Below are positions 34,023 through 42,803 of a DNA stretch of 64,000 nucleotides, piece after piece (the first letter of the stretch is position 1; the number at the start of each line of letters is the position of its first letter). The DNA is from Flavobacterium sp. Root186 (GTDB lineage Bacteria > Bacteroidota > Bacteroidia > Flavobacteriales > Flavobacteriaceae). Both the position numbers and the translations under genes were made by a program. The notes under the pieces were generated by a model. That model was not told where the DNA came from and did no database searches. It worked only from the letters and a program-made list of their open reading frames with translations. Location of the stretch: contig NZ_LMHW01000013.1 in the NCBI RefSeq assembly GCF_001428525.1, positions 63,175 to 127,174 of the forward strand, given 5' to 3'.

Positions 34023-36273
34023 ATATAAAAGGTATTATTTTATTTTTTGTTACAATTACAGCACAGGTAGGAATTGGAATCTGCTTGTTTATCACCTGCA
34101 GTTTCTCAATGGAAACCATATCCTGACCGCTTAATGTTTCCAAATTCATTGGATGTGTATGCCACTCCCCTACGTAGCCGATAACCTGCCCTGTCTGGTA
34201 CTTTATATCATCAACCAGATTTGCAAGACCTTCAATACCGCGGTTAAAAGCCACAGGAGAACTCGTGCTGTCAGCCGGCTGCTCAATTACATCATAGATA
34301 TGCAACGTTTTTGTTTTGTAACTCGCAATACCAATCAGTATGCCGCCAGTTTCATTGGGCGCATGTGAATTGCAGAGGTCCAGCAGTTTCCTGCTGAGAC
34401 CCGACAAAAATCTTAACGTCCAACGGCTATCATTTTTACTTTCGTAAACTTCAAACGGTTCCACACAATACCTCTTATTCGAAATCTGTGGAAAATTATC
34501 CGCAGATTTCCTGAAAACATTCAGATAAATAAATCCACTTTTCAAAAAATCCTCAAAAGGGTAAGCTGCAAGAACTTGCGAGAATGCCGCGCCATGGAAG
34601 CTTATTAAATCATCAGCCATTACATTGGTAACCGAACTGCATCCCAGCCCGATATCTAAAACATCCAGCTCTCTATCTGCATCTCCTATCCGCCAATTTG
34701 CCAACTCTGAATTCTCAACTGCTAAATAACAGGCCAAATAGATAAGATCATCCATTCTCGGGTTATTGGCTGAACCTTGTAAGTATAATAATCCAATCTC
34801 ACCACAATCAACAATTTCACATTTAGCGTAACGAGCATTTATTACATCCTGCCTCTCAATGAGATTATGCATCACACCAGGGCTGGCCGTTGAATCTACT
34901 ATCAGTTTATACTTTGCAACCTCTTCGTTTTTAACAAAAGATATCGGCCTATCAAAAAAAACAAAATTATTTGTTGCATCAAGTTCATAAAATGCTTTTA
35001 TTTCCTCAACAACAGCTTGCGATTTTTTTCGGCCCACATGATTTGAAAATAAGACATGTCTTCCAATATTATGCTGCTGGAAACTATCATGATCAACAAC
35101 ACCAAGTACATTTTTACCTGAGCGGGCATCGTGCATAATTATTTTCGATCCCAGTGAACCTGCTCCAACATATAAAGTTTCTGCCAATCTTGTTTCATTA
35201 CTTAATGATGATGCCTGCTCTGCCGTAAAAGGCTGGGAATGGGAGGAAATACAAACCTCTTCCTCATCATTAACCAATCCGCTAAAATCATCGTTTAAGA
35301 TGAGAGTGTAGGTAAAGAATTCATAAGTTCCCTCATACCCAATCACTTTATAAGGTCTCTTAATTGCATGAGTCATCACTAGAAGTGATCTCAAAGGCAC
35401 ATTACCCACTTTTAAAGCTGACAACATTTCAGCAATATCAATTCCTCTAATCTTTAAAAACCCTTTCAGTTCCCCATAATTAGCCGGCAGATTTGTAAAA
35501 TATGCCGGTTCTTCATTCTGATCAGGATCCCATATCAAAAGAGAATAAAATGGAAGTACTTTACTGTTATGATCCCTACTTTTATTCTCGACTTTTGATA
35601 TTGCCTCCCTAAATTTGTCAAGACTGATAAAGGGGATGTCCGAAATTGATTTGAAAGCCCTCTCATTTTCTGCTTCTCCAGTATAAGCGGAACTTAAAAT
35701 AAGCGCCAGTGGGTAACTCTCTACAAATCTTCGATTCTCACTCACGATATCTCTGAAAGTTTCATATTTGAAAACATGTTTTCCCAGTGATGTATTCAGA
35801 CGCACAGGATCAAACTCGTTATTGTCTGTTACAAGGGTTCCAATCGCTGCCTTGAAAAACCATTGAGCCGCAATTATTAGCAAATCTCCAATGGTCTTAG
35901 TTGCAAACCACTCGTCCAAACTTCCGCGAACCAAACACAATACAGCCGGTTTCCCTTCATCTGAATAATACAGATGAGGCAGCCTGCTTTTAGGAAATGT
36001 CTTTCTGTCAGACATAATCAACGGTGCAGCCTCTGGATATCTATGCAAAGCTATCTTTACCAGTATTGGTTCGACAGCTAATATATTATTATCTATAGAA
36101 CCGCGTGCAGGAAGGGAAACATTATAACTTGTCGCAATTACAATGTGATGCTCATCCCAGACAAATACCTGTAGAGAGGGATCATTAAAATACGCTTTGA
36201 CCTGTTCTACTGCTTCAGCAGTTTTAGCACTCAGCTGCCCGCTGTATGCTTCTAAATGGAAACTATACTGCAT
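34015..36273 (-). CDS. E2-E1-JAB fusion (bacterial ubiquitin-like conjugation and deconjugation)
   Basis: One 752-residue chain carries three activities. An E2-like domain (about 1-165) has C113 in KPAVLCLVRG, followed by W138 and the helix typical of Cap2 E2. An E1/ThiF domain (about 360-580) has G370-x-G-x-x-G375, VDHDSFQQHNIGRH (the nucleotide loop) and candidate catalytic C545 in GLGCSSVTN. A JAB/JAMM protease domain (about 620-752) has E641, H705-x-H707 and S715-x2-D718. In type II CBASS the E1-E2 and JAB parts are separate proteins (Cap2 and Cap3). No CD-NTase is present here. The start shares its A with the stop of the upstream gene (TGATG). Confidence 0.88.
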   Translation of the reverse strand: MQYSFHLEAYSGQLSAKTAEAVEQVKAYFNDPSLQVFVWDEHHIVIATSYNVSLPARGSIDNNILAVEPILVKIALHRYPEAAPLIMSDRKTFPKSRLPHLYYSDEGKPAVLCLVRGSLDEWFATKTIGDLLIIAAQWFFKAAIGTLVTDNNEFDPVRLNTSLGKHVFKYETFRDIVSENRRFVESYPLALILSSAYTGEAENERAFKSISDIPFISLDKFREAISKVENKSRDHNSKVLPFYSLLIWDPDQNEEPAYFTNLPANYGELKGFLKIRGIDIAEMLSALKVGNVPLRSLLVMTHAIKRPYKVIGYEGTYEFFTYTLILNDDFSGLVNDEEEVCISSHSQPFTAEQASSLSNETRLAETLYVGAGSLGSKIIMHDARSGKNVLGVVDHDSFQQHNIGRHVLFSNHVGRKKSQAVVEEIKAFYELDATNNFVFFDRPISFVKNEEVAKYKLIVDSTASPGVMHNLIERQDVINARYAKCEIVDCGEIGLLYLQGSANNPRMDDLIYLACYLAVENSELANWRIGDADRELDVLDIGLGCSSVTNVMADDLISFHGAAFSQVLAAYPFEDFLKSGFIYLNVFRKSADNFPQISNKRYCVEPFEVYESKNDSRWTLRFLSGLSRKLLDLCNSHAPNETGGILIGIASYKTKTLHIYDVIEQPADSTSSPVAFNRGIEGLANLVDDIKYQTGQVIGYVGEWHTHPMNLETLSGQDMVSIEKLQVINKQIPIPTCAVIVTKNKIIPFIYD

Positions 36274-37439
36274 CAGCCCTGAGAAATTATCGATGACGCG
36301 GCACCGCTTCCTCCGGCAGAAGTAGCTGCTCCAGAAATCTTTTGCTTAAAAGCCCTTGCAGGACCATTTTTAGTGATTTCGAAAACAATTGGTTCCGGTT
36401 TTGATTCTTTAGGCTCAACAGCCGTATTTAGAAATTTTTCCTTTGATTCAATTTTTTTAATATACTCAACCTTTGCATCATAATACGGCGGATTATCATC
36501 ATTGTTTACGATTTTTTTACTGGAAGCAATAACAAACGCTCCTGGTTTTGCATAATCAAGTGCCTCCAGAGAGGTCTCAATTACCTCGTCTTTGTCAGTA
36601 TCGTTGAAAAATGTCCAAGAGCAGTGATGAGGAGCCATAAACAAATCCCAATCCAATGCTTTTTCCGTTTTATCATTTCCATATCTAGTGGTTCTATCAA
36701 TTATCTGTTTCCAGGTACTATGATCGGAATCACCTCCAAAAATGGCCTGACACGAAAATTCCGTATCCCAAGAATTTTCTTTGAATCTTGCCTGAAAAAC
36801 AATACTTGCCGAATTTTTATCTTTTTCAGGAGAATCTAAATGAATTTTAAATGGAGCATGAATAAAAATTGAAAACTTATCCTGCACCCTGTCATTAAAG
36901 CTAACGACTACCTCACCAGGTTTTGAACGCAGATCATCCAAATCATCATATTTTTTACTTCCGTCATAACCGATTATTCGAATCCTGTTTCCAGGAAGGT
37001 CCTTTTTTAGATCTCCTTTTCTATGCAGTTCTAATCTCCGTTCCGCCTCTTGCTGGTAAGCATCTTCATCCTCATTACTGTACTGCTCAGCAATCATTGG
37101 CGAGAACCACATAGCATCAACTCTGATAAGATTTTTGTCTTTATCAGCCTTCGAATAATCTCCCGGAGCTCCTGTGTAGAAATTCTTTTTAAATCCACGG
37201 CAATGGTCATGATCGCCATGGGTAAGAATAAAAACGTCTAAATACGGAATGCCATCAGAATCTTTCTTTATAGATTCCAATAGTTCCGCATGAACATCAC
37301 ATAATTGATCATCTTCCTTTGCGGACTCTCTAATATTACAGTCGATAAGTATTCTTGTTCCATCTTCCAGCGTAATAAGGGACTGGTCTCCATTGCAAAC
37401 AGGAAAATATTTAATTGAATTTTTAAGAGCACTACTCAT
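36273..37439 (-). CDS. ComEC-like metallo-beta-lactamase with Gly-ended flexible tail
   Basis: The 388-residue protein has H74-x-D76-x-D78-H79 (THGDHDH, as in ComEC), GGDSDHSTW and MAPHHCSW, so the metal site appears intact. After the fold, about 20 residues (SGAATSAGGSGAASS then IISQG) are rich in Gly, Ala and Ser and the last residue is Gly. It is the first gene of the operon with E2-E1-JAB. A free C-terminal Gly next to an E1/E2 suggests it may be the conjugated substrate; this is a hypothesis. A strong Shine-Dalgarno (AAGGAGG, 37449-37455) precedes the start, unusual for this group. Confidence 0.85.
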   Translation of the reverse strand: MSSALKNSIKYFPVCNGDQSLITLEDGTRILIDCNIRESAKEDDQLCDVHAELLESIKKDSDGIPYLDVFILTHGDHDHCRGFKKNFYTGAPGDYSKADKDKNLIRVDAMWFSPMIAEQYSNEDEDAYQQEAERRLELHRKGDLKKDLPGNRIRIIGYDGSKKYDDLDDLRSKPGEVVVSFNDRVQDKFSIFIHAPFKIHLDSPEKDKNSASIVFQARFKENSWDTEFSCQAIFGGDSDHSTWKQIIDRTTRYGNDKTEKALDWDLFMAPHHCSWTFFNDTDKDEVIETSLEALDYAKPGAFVIASSKKIVNNDDNPPYYDAKVEYIKKIESKEKFLNTAVEPKESKPEPIVFEITKNGPARAFKQKISGAATSAGGSGAASSIISQG

Positions 37440-37625
37440 ATTGTAATCCTCCTTCCGTGATTAAAACAATCTGAAAAATAGGATTTTCAGTTAATCTTAG
37501 TAATTTTAAATTGGTTAAGTTCGGTAAAACAACATTTTTCTTCTTCGTCATATACTTTTTTTTAGAAGTTGCCCAAGTTTATTAGTCGGTATTGGGATTT
37601 AGACCGAGAAGTACATAAAAAAAAT

Positions 37626-37655
37626 TTGCAGGAGAAAAAAAATAAAATAGTTTTG
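37626..37655 (+). promoter_or_regulatory. Bacteroidota-type promoter for a short RNA
   Basis: TTG at 37626-37628 and TAGTTTTG at 37648-37655 are separated by 19 bases, an exact match to the Bacteroidota primary-sigma consensus TTG-N19/20-TAnnTTTG. A start near 37662 is expected. It points into the 925-bp divergent gap and toward the hairpin at 37711-37746. Confidence 0.65.
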
Positions 37656-37661
37656 CACCTT

Positions 37662-37746
37662 TAAATTAAAAGTAAAGCTTTACTTCTACAAGAATTACTT
37701 TAGCAAGAATAAGAGTCCTTAGGATTGGCGTTCACGGGACTCTTTT
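37662..37746 (+). ncRNA. candidate small RNA in divergent defence gap
   Basis: An 85-nt transcript is predicted from the promoter at 37626 to a hairpin AAGAGTCC/GGACTCTT (37711-37744) followed by T-rich sequence. It contains a short palindrome AAGTAAAGCTTTACTT. No reading frame of note is present. It lies between the metallo-beta-lactamase/E1-E2 operon (minus) and the nuclease-ATPase gene (plus). Role unknown; a regulatory or leader RNA is possible. Confidence 0.45.
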
Positions 37747-37900
37747 ACTTACTCTAAAAGGATGCCAGATTCGTTAATATCTGTTAAATTGTCTTAATAT
37801 TTATCGTTTTTAACAACAGAATTCGACAAAGTGCTAATCTTTATCGATAAAATGTATAAATTATTCCTAAATATCCATGACACACGATTTGTAAAAACCA

Positions 37901-37974
37901 CGACATAATGTCATTAATATTACGGATTTCCATAAAAACATACGCCACAATGTCAATTATCATGACATAATGTG
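37901..37974. promoter_or_regulatory. cluster of ACATAATGT-type palindromic motifs
   Basis: Related motifs are packed within 75 bp: GACATAATGTC at 37902-37912, CACAATGTCA at about 37946-37955 and ATGACATAATGTG at 37962-37974. The last two are in inverted orientation (TGTCA-N7-TGACA). They look like a multi-site operator in the gap upstream of both divergent transcripts. No regulator gene is in the module, so a host or distant factor would have to bind. I see nothing further in 37980-38364. Confidence 0.5.
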
Positions 37975-38364
37975 CAGATTATTTAAATTTAAAATCTAAA
38001 TAAAACTTTTTTCTATCCTGTTATTTCTAGACATTGTCTAAAACCGGTACCATCTTATTTATTTTTACCGCTTTTTTTAAGGTATAAAGTGAAGCAGCAA
38101 AATAACTGTCGAAAATTACGCCCAGATACATAAACATTCCAATCTATCATATTTATAAATTGATTGGAATAATAACTTTCAATTTCGAAATGGACAAAAT
38201 GGAAACTGAAATACTTATCCAATTTCAATAGCGCTTCATACAATCAAAAACGTATCTCTCTTTCTCCTTCTGCGTCAGCTTACACAACTAGATCGCCTTG
38301 TGCACTATTGAATGAAATTTTCTATTTATATTAGTAACCAAAGTATAACATTTTTAAAATCAAT

Positions 38365-41300
38365 ATGCCAGTAACCAAAGAAATTCCTGAACTTTTAAAT
38401 GATCTTCTAAAAAGAAGAAATGGCGGAGCAATTAATATTAGGGGAATACAGTATCAAACTTTGTATGCTTGTTCTGTCATTCTTGATAAACTGTCATCCA
38501 GAGAAAGCAATAACCATGTTCGACTGGAAGGCATTGAAGACCTAGATCTAATCTCCAATAAAATTATCTGTTCTGACAGCTTATATATACAATTAAAAAC
38601 ATCGGAAAATAAAATGGATGCAGGTAATTTCTGGAATTTAGGAATCCTGCAGAATTTTTTAAATGTATATCTTCTTGATCCTTCAAGCAAATTCAGGCTG
38701 GTTTACAATATGAAAATTTCTGACGGGCAGCTAAAAAATCTAATACAGCATAACCTCGATAATAGGAATCTGTATTTTTGGAAACAGAAATTATCCAGAC
38801 ATACCAACTCCGAGTTTGATATACTTTCTTTTTTTAACAGTATTTCTTATCAGCATCAAAGCGAGCAAGAACTGTCTATTTTATGCACAAAACTTCTTTT
38901 TGAAAAATGGGATATTACAAAGGGAACAGAAATGCAGTATTTTAAAAGCTTATTCTATCATGTTCTTGATTGGTCCAAAAACAGAAACACCATTACGCAT
39001 ATAGACGTGGCTAAACTGTTTGCAGAAATCAAAGACCAGCATTCCAAGGCAGCTGTTAATCCTGCAGTTACAAACAATTACATCCATGAAGTAGATTTTT
39101 ACAGCACGGCGGAAAACTCTTTTGATTATTTTGAAGGTAAAGCCGCGCAGCCGTATCATGTTGCTGCCTGTCTTCCCGCCAGACGCAAAAAATGGGAAGA
39201 AACCATCTCTGAATCTATGTCAAACTCTAATGTAACCATTATCCGTTCTTCCAGCGGACAGGGCAAATCAACATTGGCTTGGCAGATTGGGCTGGAATTA
39301 TCTAAGAACAATGCAATCTATCAGCTAAACGTCTGTCGAAATTGGGAGGAAGCAAATGCAATAGCAGATTTTTTAGAGACTAGAATTTATATAGGACAGG
39401 ATCCAATTGTTATTATTGACGGTCTGAATTCAACAACAGAAAAATGGGGCTTTGTAGTTGAAAAAGTGGGCCAAAAGGGAATAAAATTTCTTGTCACTGC
39501 TAGACAGGAGGACTGGTTCCGCTACGGAGGCGATATATCAAGAATTAAAGTAAACCTTGTAGATATCAGTTTATCATTGGACGAAGCCAAAAGCATTTTT
39601 GAACAGTTTGAAAAAACACAGAAGCTTCATCAGGATATTACTGCCTGGCAGCCTGCCTACGAACTGGTTCGTGAAAATGGATTACTCATAGAATACACCT
39701 TTCTGCTTACAAGAGGCGAAATGATTAGAGAGAGATTGGAAAACCAGCTCAAAACAATCAATCAGACCGCTTCAGGCACTTCAAAATTTGAAATTCTGAG
39801 GCTTGTCTCAATGGCAAACTGCATCAATCTTCAGGTGTCCAGCAAGGCATTGCTTAAGCACATTGCCGATACTGTAGGTTTTAGCGGGGATCGTGGAGAA
39901 ACACTTGCTGAATTAGAAAATGAATATTTCCTAAGTTTCAACAGAACCTATATTGAGGGACTTCATCCAGTTAGATCCTCGCATCTTACAGAACTACTCC
40001 ACCGAACTATACCAGAAAGCGAAACACTGCTGAATTTATATAAAATATTACAACCTGATCAAAAACCTGATTTTTTTGCAAATGCTGTACTTATTATAAA
40101 ACCGGAAGAAAAATACGATTTTTATAAATGTGTCGCTGGTGAATTAAAAAACAGCACAGCAATTGAAATGGTCCAGGCCTTAGACGGGATATCACATGCT
40201 GAGCCTTTAAGGTATTGGTTTGATAATCGTGACATATTTGATCAGGTTTTTAAAAATGGCGGGCTGGATCTCTTTGTCATGCAAACTATTCCTAAGATTA
40301 ATTTAACTACATTACAGGAGTTAAAAGTCATATTGGGTGCGCAGTCTTCAAAAATTGATTTTCTTCTAGAAAAATTGCAAGACTTACCGCGATATTCCCT
40401 AAAGGAGAGCGATATAAGTTTTTTTGCCCTTGAGCTTTTCAATGGAATGAAGGATTCAAGCAAAAAAATAACGTCCTTCGATGGGCTCTCCAGTCTTACA
40501 AAATGGTATAATCGTTTGGGATTCAAACTGGACTTCCTTTTCACCTTCGACGAAGAACTCTTAAAATTGAATGATAACACCGCCTTTAGCGATGCACTCG
40601 AAATCTATCAATATTTTCAAATGACTAATCCAGTTGAGTTTAAGAATTACATTAAAAAAAATAGAAAAAATATTCTTAGTTATATTAAAGTAAAAACGGG
40701 CTCCATTTCGGTCGAAGAGGGAGATGAAGACAACCTTATAATAAGCTTTATAGTAAAACCTGAAAATATTCTTAAACCACACCAGCAGAGCGTTACGAGA
40801 ATAGAATCAGCCTATTCATTACTACCCTATTACAGCAGATATGATACCGAGGGCCTCATTCTTCCATTCCCATCTCAGCAAGCTGTAATGGTGGTTCAAA
40901 CCGATGCTTCCAAGCGTCTAAAACCAAAAGTTCTAATCGATCAGGAAGCGGTGCGCTATAATCAGATCTGGTCAGAAACAATAATTGCCAATTACCATTC
41001 AACTTCCGCATACGAATGGCAGGAGCAGATTATAGCTTTGCGAAATCTTGCCCTTGAATGGGCTCGAAAAATAAACAATTACATCGAAGCTCTAATTGAA
41101 CGCAATCTAATTCAGCAGCAGGTGATACCTGGAGTTCTCCAGATAATAAGCGACAACGTTTCCGAACGGATTCATTTCAAGAAGTCCTACCCAAAATTCG
41201 GCAGAAACATGCTTCGAAGGGAAAATAAGTCTATTGACGAAAAAGCAGTGAATGATTGGATTACATCACTTAATAATGCAAACAATCAATTAATAAGCTT

Positions 41301-42243
41301 CTTTATTCCTAAAGAACCGGCTGCTCGCAATTTAGCATTCATCCAGCTTAAGTCCGTAATTTACAAGTTACAGGAAATGCAGCGGGCGTATGCAAAAATT
41401 GAAGCTTTATCCGTTGCCTATTTCAATACAAGCAGTTTAATTGCCAATGAAGACAAAGTATATTCCGACTTAATTAAAACCGTAAATTACTTTTACTCAC
41501 ATGATCCCATTAATAGGTTTTATAAAAAAGGAAAAGATCGTGTTGACCAATGGTATTGTCAGGAGCAGAAGTCTAAATTAAAGACATTGGAAAATATTCT
41601 GCTTGCTGGTCAATTTATTCTTGGCCATCAAATATTACCTCCTCAACGACTTGAAGAAACCGAACACCATGTACATACAACTTTAGCAATAATCAATTTT
41701 GACTTTAAAAGAATGGATACTATGGAGCTTATATGCAGAGCATTATATCCTCTAGCCGATTTTCCGTCGACATTTTTTACGCTTTTAAATGTGCAAGGTA
41801 AAAAGGCTATTGGCGGTCTTCGCTTTACAAAAAGATTTTTTGAGATTATTAGGGATGGTTATAATGGATCAGAAATGGAGGAACTCGATAATTATCTGCC
41901 ATTGCCTATAGTTCCTGCTGATAACATTAAAGATATCCTACCGGAGATAGAAGCTTTAAATACTGCCTCACTTAATATCGAGATAACAGTAAAGGCAGAG
42001 ATTATCAACAAATTGTGGGAGTTTTCTAAGTATAAAGCAAAAATAAATCTGGAAAACGGGATCGAAAAAGCATGGTTTGAAAAGTTAACTGCTGATACAA
42101 TGGGATTAGTAGAAGATCAGCTTAAAAGACTAAACCTTAATCCTACGAATGATTTTTTCATATGGGTAAAAAATAGTCAATCCGAAAAAATAGAAAACAA
42201 TGATTACACCTATGTTGAGCAACTTTCAACACTTTTACAATAG
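38365..42243 (+). CDS. DUF4297-type nuclease fused to STAND-like ATPase
   Basis: The N-terminus (about 20-130) matches the DUF4297/Cap4-like nuclease pattern: RGIQYQ, then GIEDLDL with D59 and YIQLKTS with Q76-x-K78. A P-loop ATPase follows: Walker A SSGQGKST (K301), Walker B IVIIDG (D352) and sensor-like LVTARQEDW. The remaining roughly 700 residues look helical and could hold ligand-recognition repeats. At 1292 residues the layout resembles Avs-type antiphage proteins, which sense viral proteins and then cut DNA. It is divergent from the E1-E2 operon, so it could be a separate system. Confidence 0.78.
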   Translation: MPVTKEIPELLNDLLKRRNGGAINIRGIQYQTLYACSVILDKLSSRESNNHVRLEGIEDLDLISNKIICSDSLYIQLKTSENKMDAGNFWNLGILQNFLNVYLLDPSSKFRLVYNMKISDGQLKNLIQHNLDNRNLYFWKQKLSRHTNSEFDILSFFNSISYQHQSEQELSILCTKLLFEKWDITKGTEMQYFKSLFYHVLDWSKNRNTITHIDVAKLFAEIKDQHSKAAVNPAVTNNYIHEVDFYSTAENSFDYFEGKAAQPYHVAACLPARRKKWEETISESMSNSNVTIIRSSSGQGKSTLAWQIGLELSKNNAIYQLNVCRNWEEANAIADFLETRIYIGQDPIVIIDGLNSTTEKWGFVVEKVGQKGIKFLVTARQEDWFRYGGDISRIKVNLVDISLSLDEAKSIFEQFEKTQKLHQDITAWQPAYELVRENGLLIEYTFLLTRGEMIRERLENQLKTINQTASGTSKFEILRLVSMANCINLQVSSKALLKHIADTVGFSGDRGETLAELENEYFLSFNRTYIEGLHPVRSSHLTELLHRTIPESETLLNLYKILQPDQKPDFFANAVLIIKPEEKYDFYKCVAGELKNSTAIEMVQALDGISHAEPLRYWFDNRDIFDQVFKNGGLDLFVMQTIPKINLTTLQELKVILGAQSSKIDFLLEKLQDLPRYSLKESDISFFALELFNGMKDSSKKITSFDGLSSLTKWYNRLGFKLDFLFTFDEELLKLNDNTAFSDALEIYQYFQMTNPVEFKNYIKKNRKNILSYIKVKTGSISVEEGDEDNLIISFIVKPENILKPHQQSVTRIESAYSLLPYYSRYDTEGLILPFPSQQAVMVVQTDASKRLKPKVLIDQEAVRYNQIWSETIIANYHSTSAYEWQEQIIALRNLALEWARKINNYIEALIERNLIQQQVIPGVLQIISDNVSERIHFKKSYPKFGRNMLRRENKSIDEKAVNDWITSLNNANNQLISFFIPKEPAARNLAFIQLKSVIYKLQEMQRAYAKIEALSVAYFNTSSLIANEDKVYSDLIKTVNYFYSHDPINRFYKKGKDRVDQWYCQEQKSKLKTLENILLAGQFILGHQILPPQRLEETEHHVHTTLAIINFDFKRMDTMELICRALYPLADFPSTFFTLLNVQGKKAIGGLRFTKRFFEIIRDGYNGSEMEELDNYLPLPIVPADNIKDILPEIEALNTASLNIEITVKAEIINKLWEFSKYKAKINLENGIEKAWFEKLTADTMGLVEDQLKRLNLNPTNDFFIWVKNSQSEKIENNDYTYVEQLSTLLQ

Positions 42244-42319
42244 CAGCCTGAGTAGGCAGAATGTATTCAGAACAACAGGCAGATTGGAAATAAGCATAGG
42301 AAAAAACAAACAATTTTAA

Positions 42320-42652
42320 CATTTAACCACAACAGGACAAATAAACCGATTCTCAATAAAAACTAATATAATTATCTTATAGATTCACTTGAAAATAGGC
42401 TAATTTCTTTAAATCTTGCATAAAATGATTTGGATTTTGTATCGTAGATCACTAAAAGAGACAACTAGCAAATAGTTGTCTCTTTTTTTATGCACAAACT
42501 TATAGAGTTTTCAAGCCTTTACAGCCTAATATTTGTGCTTCGATTTTCTCAAAAGAAATTCTTAGTCTGTTTGAAATAAACAGTCTTAAAGTGGTCCTAT
42601 TAGAGAATTAATCGAAACTTAACGATGGTTCGAAATCCCGTAAAGGATATAG
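42320..42652 (+). repeat. repeat element R3, extended left direct repeat
   Basis: A diverged core (ACAACAGGACA, then AAAATAGGCTAATTTCTTTAA near 42391) is followed by a hairpin AAGAGACAACTA/TAGTTGTCTCTT and T-run (42455-42490). Similarity to R4 continues through TTTTCAAGCCTTTACA, TTCTTAGTCTGTTT and ends at GGTTCGAAATCCCGT (42627). Over about 330 bp the two appear roughly 80 percent identical by eye. R3 is left of the HEPN/CHAT-like module. The gap 42653-42803 holds only leader sequence. Confidence 0.75.
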
Positions 42653-42803
42653 TTTTTTTCTATTTTTTAAGAGCGTTATGATAGATTAAAATTTACAAAG
42701 TTTGTAGTAATTTCTTATATTGCAAAAATTAACAGGCATTATAAGTATAAAAGCAGATTTATAAGAAGCAATAACTCCACTTTACAAGCATAAAATTTAA
42801 TTC

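Noticed and set aside
31628..37439. Standard type II CBASS
   Set aside because: E1, E2, JAB and patatin are present, but no CD-NTase was found in any frame, and the JAB is fused to the E1-E2.
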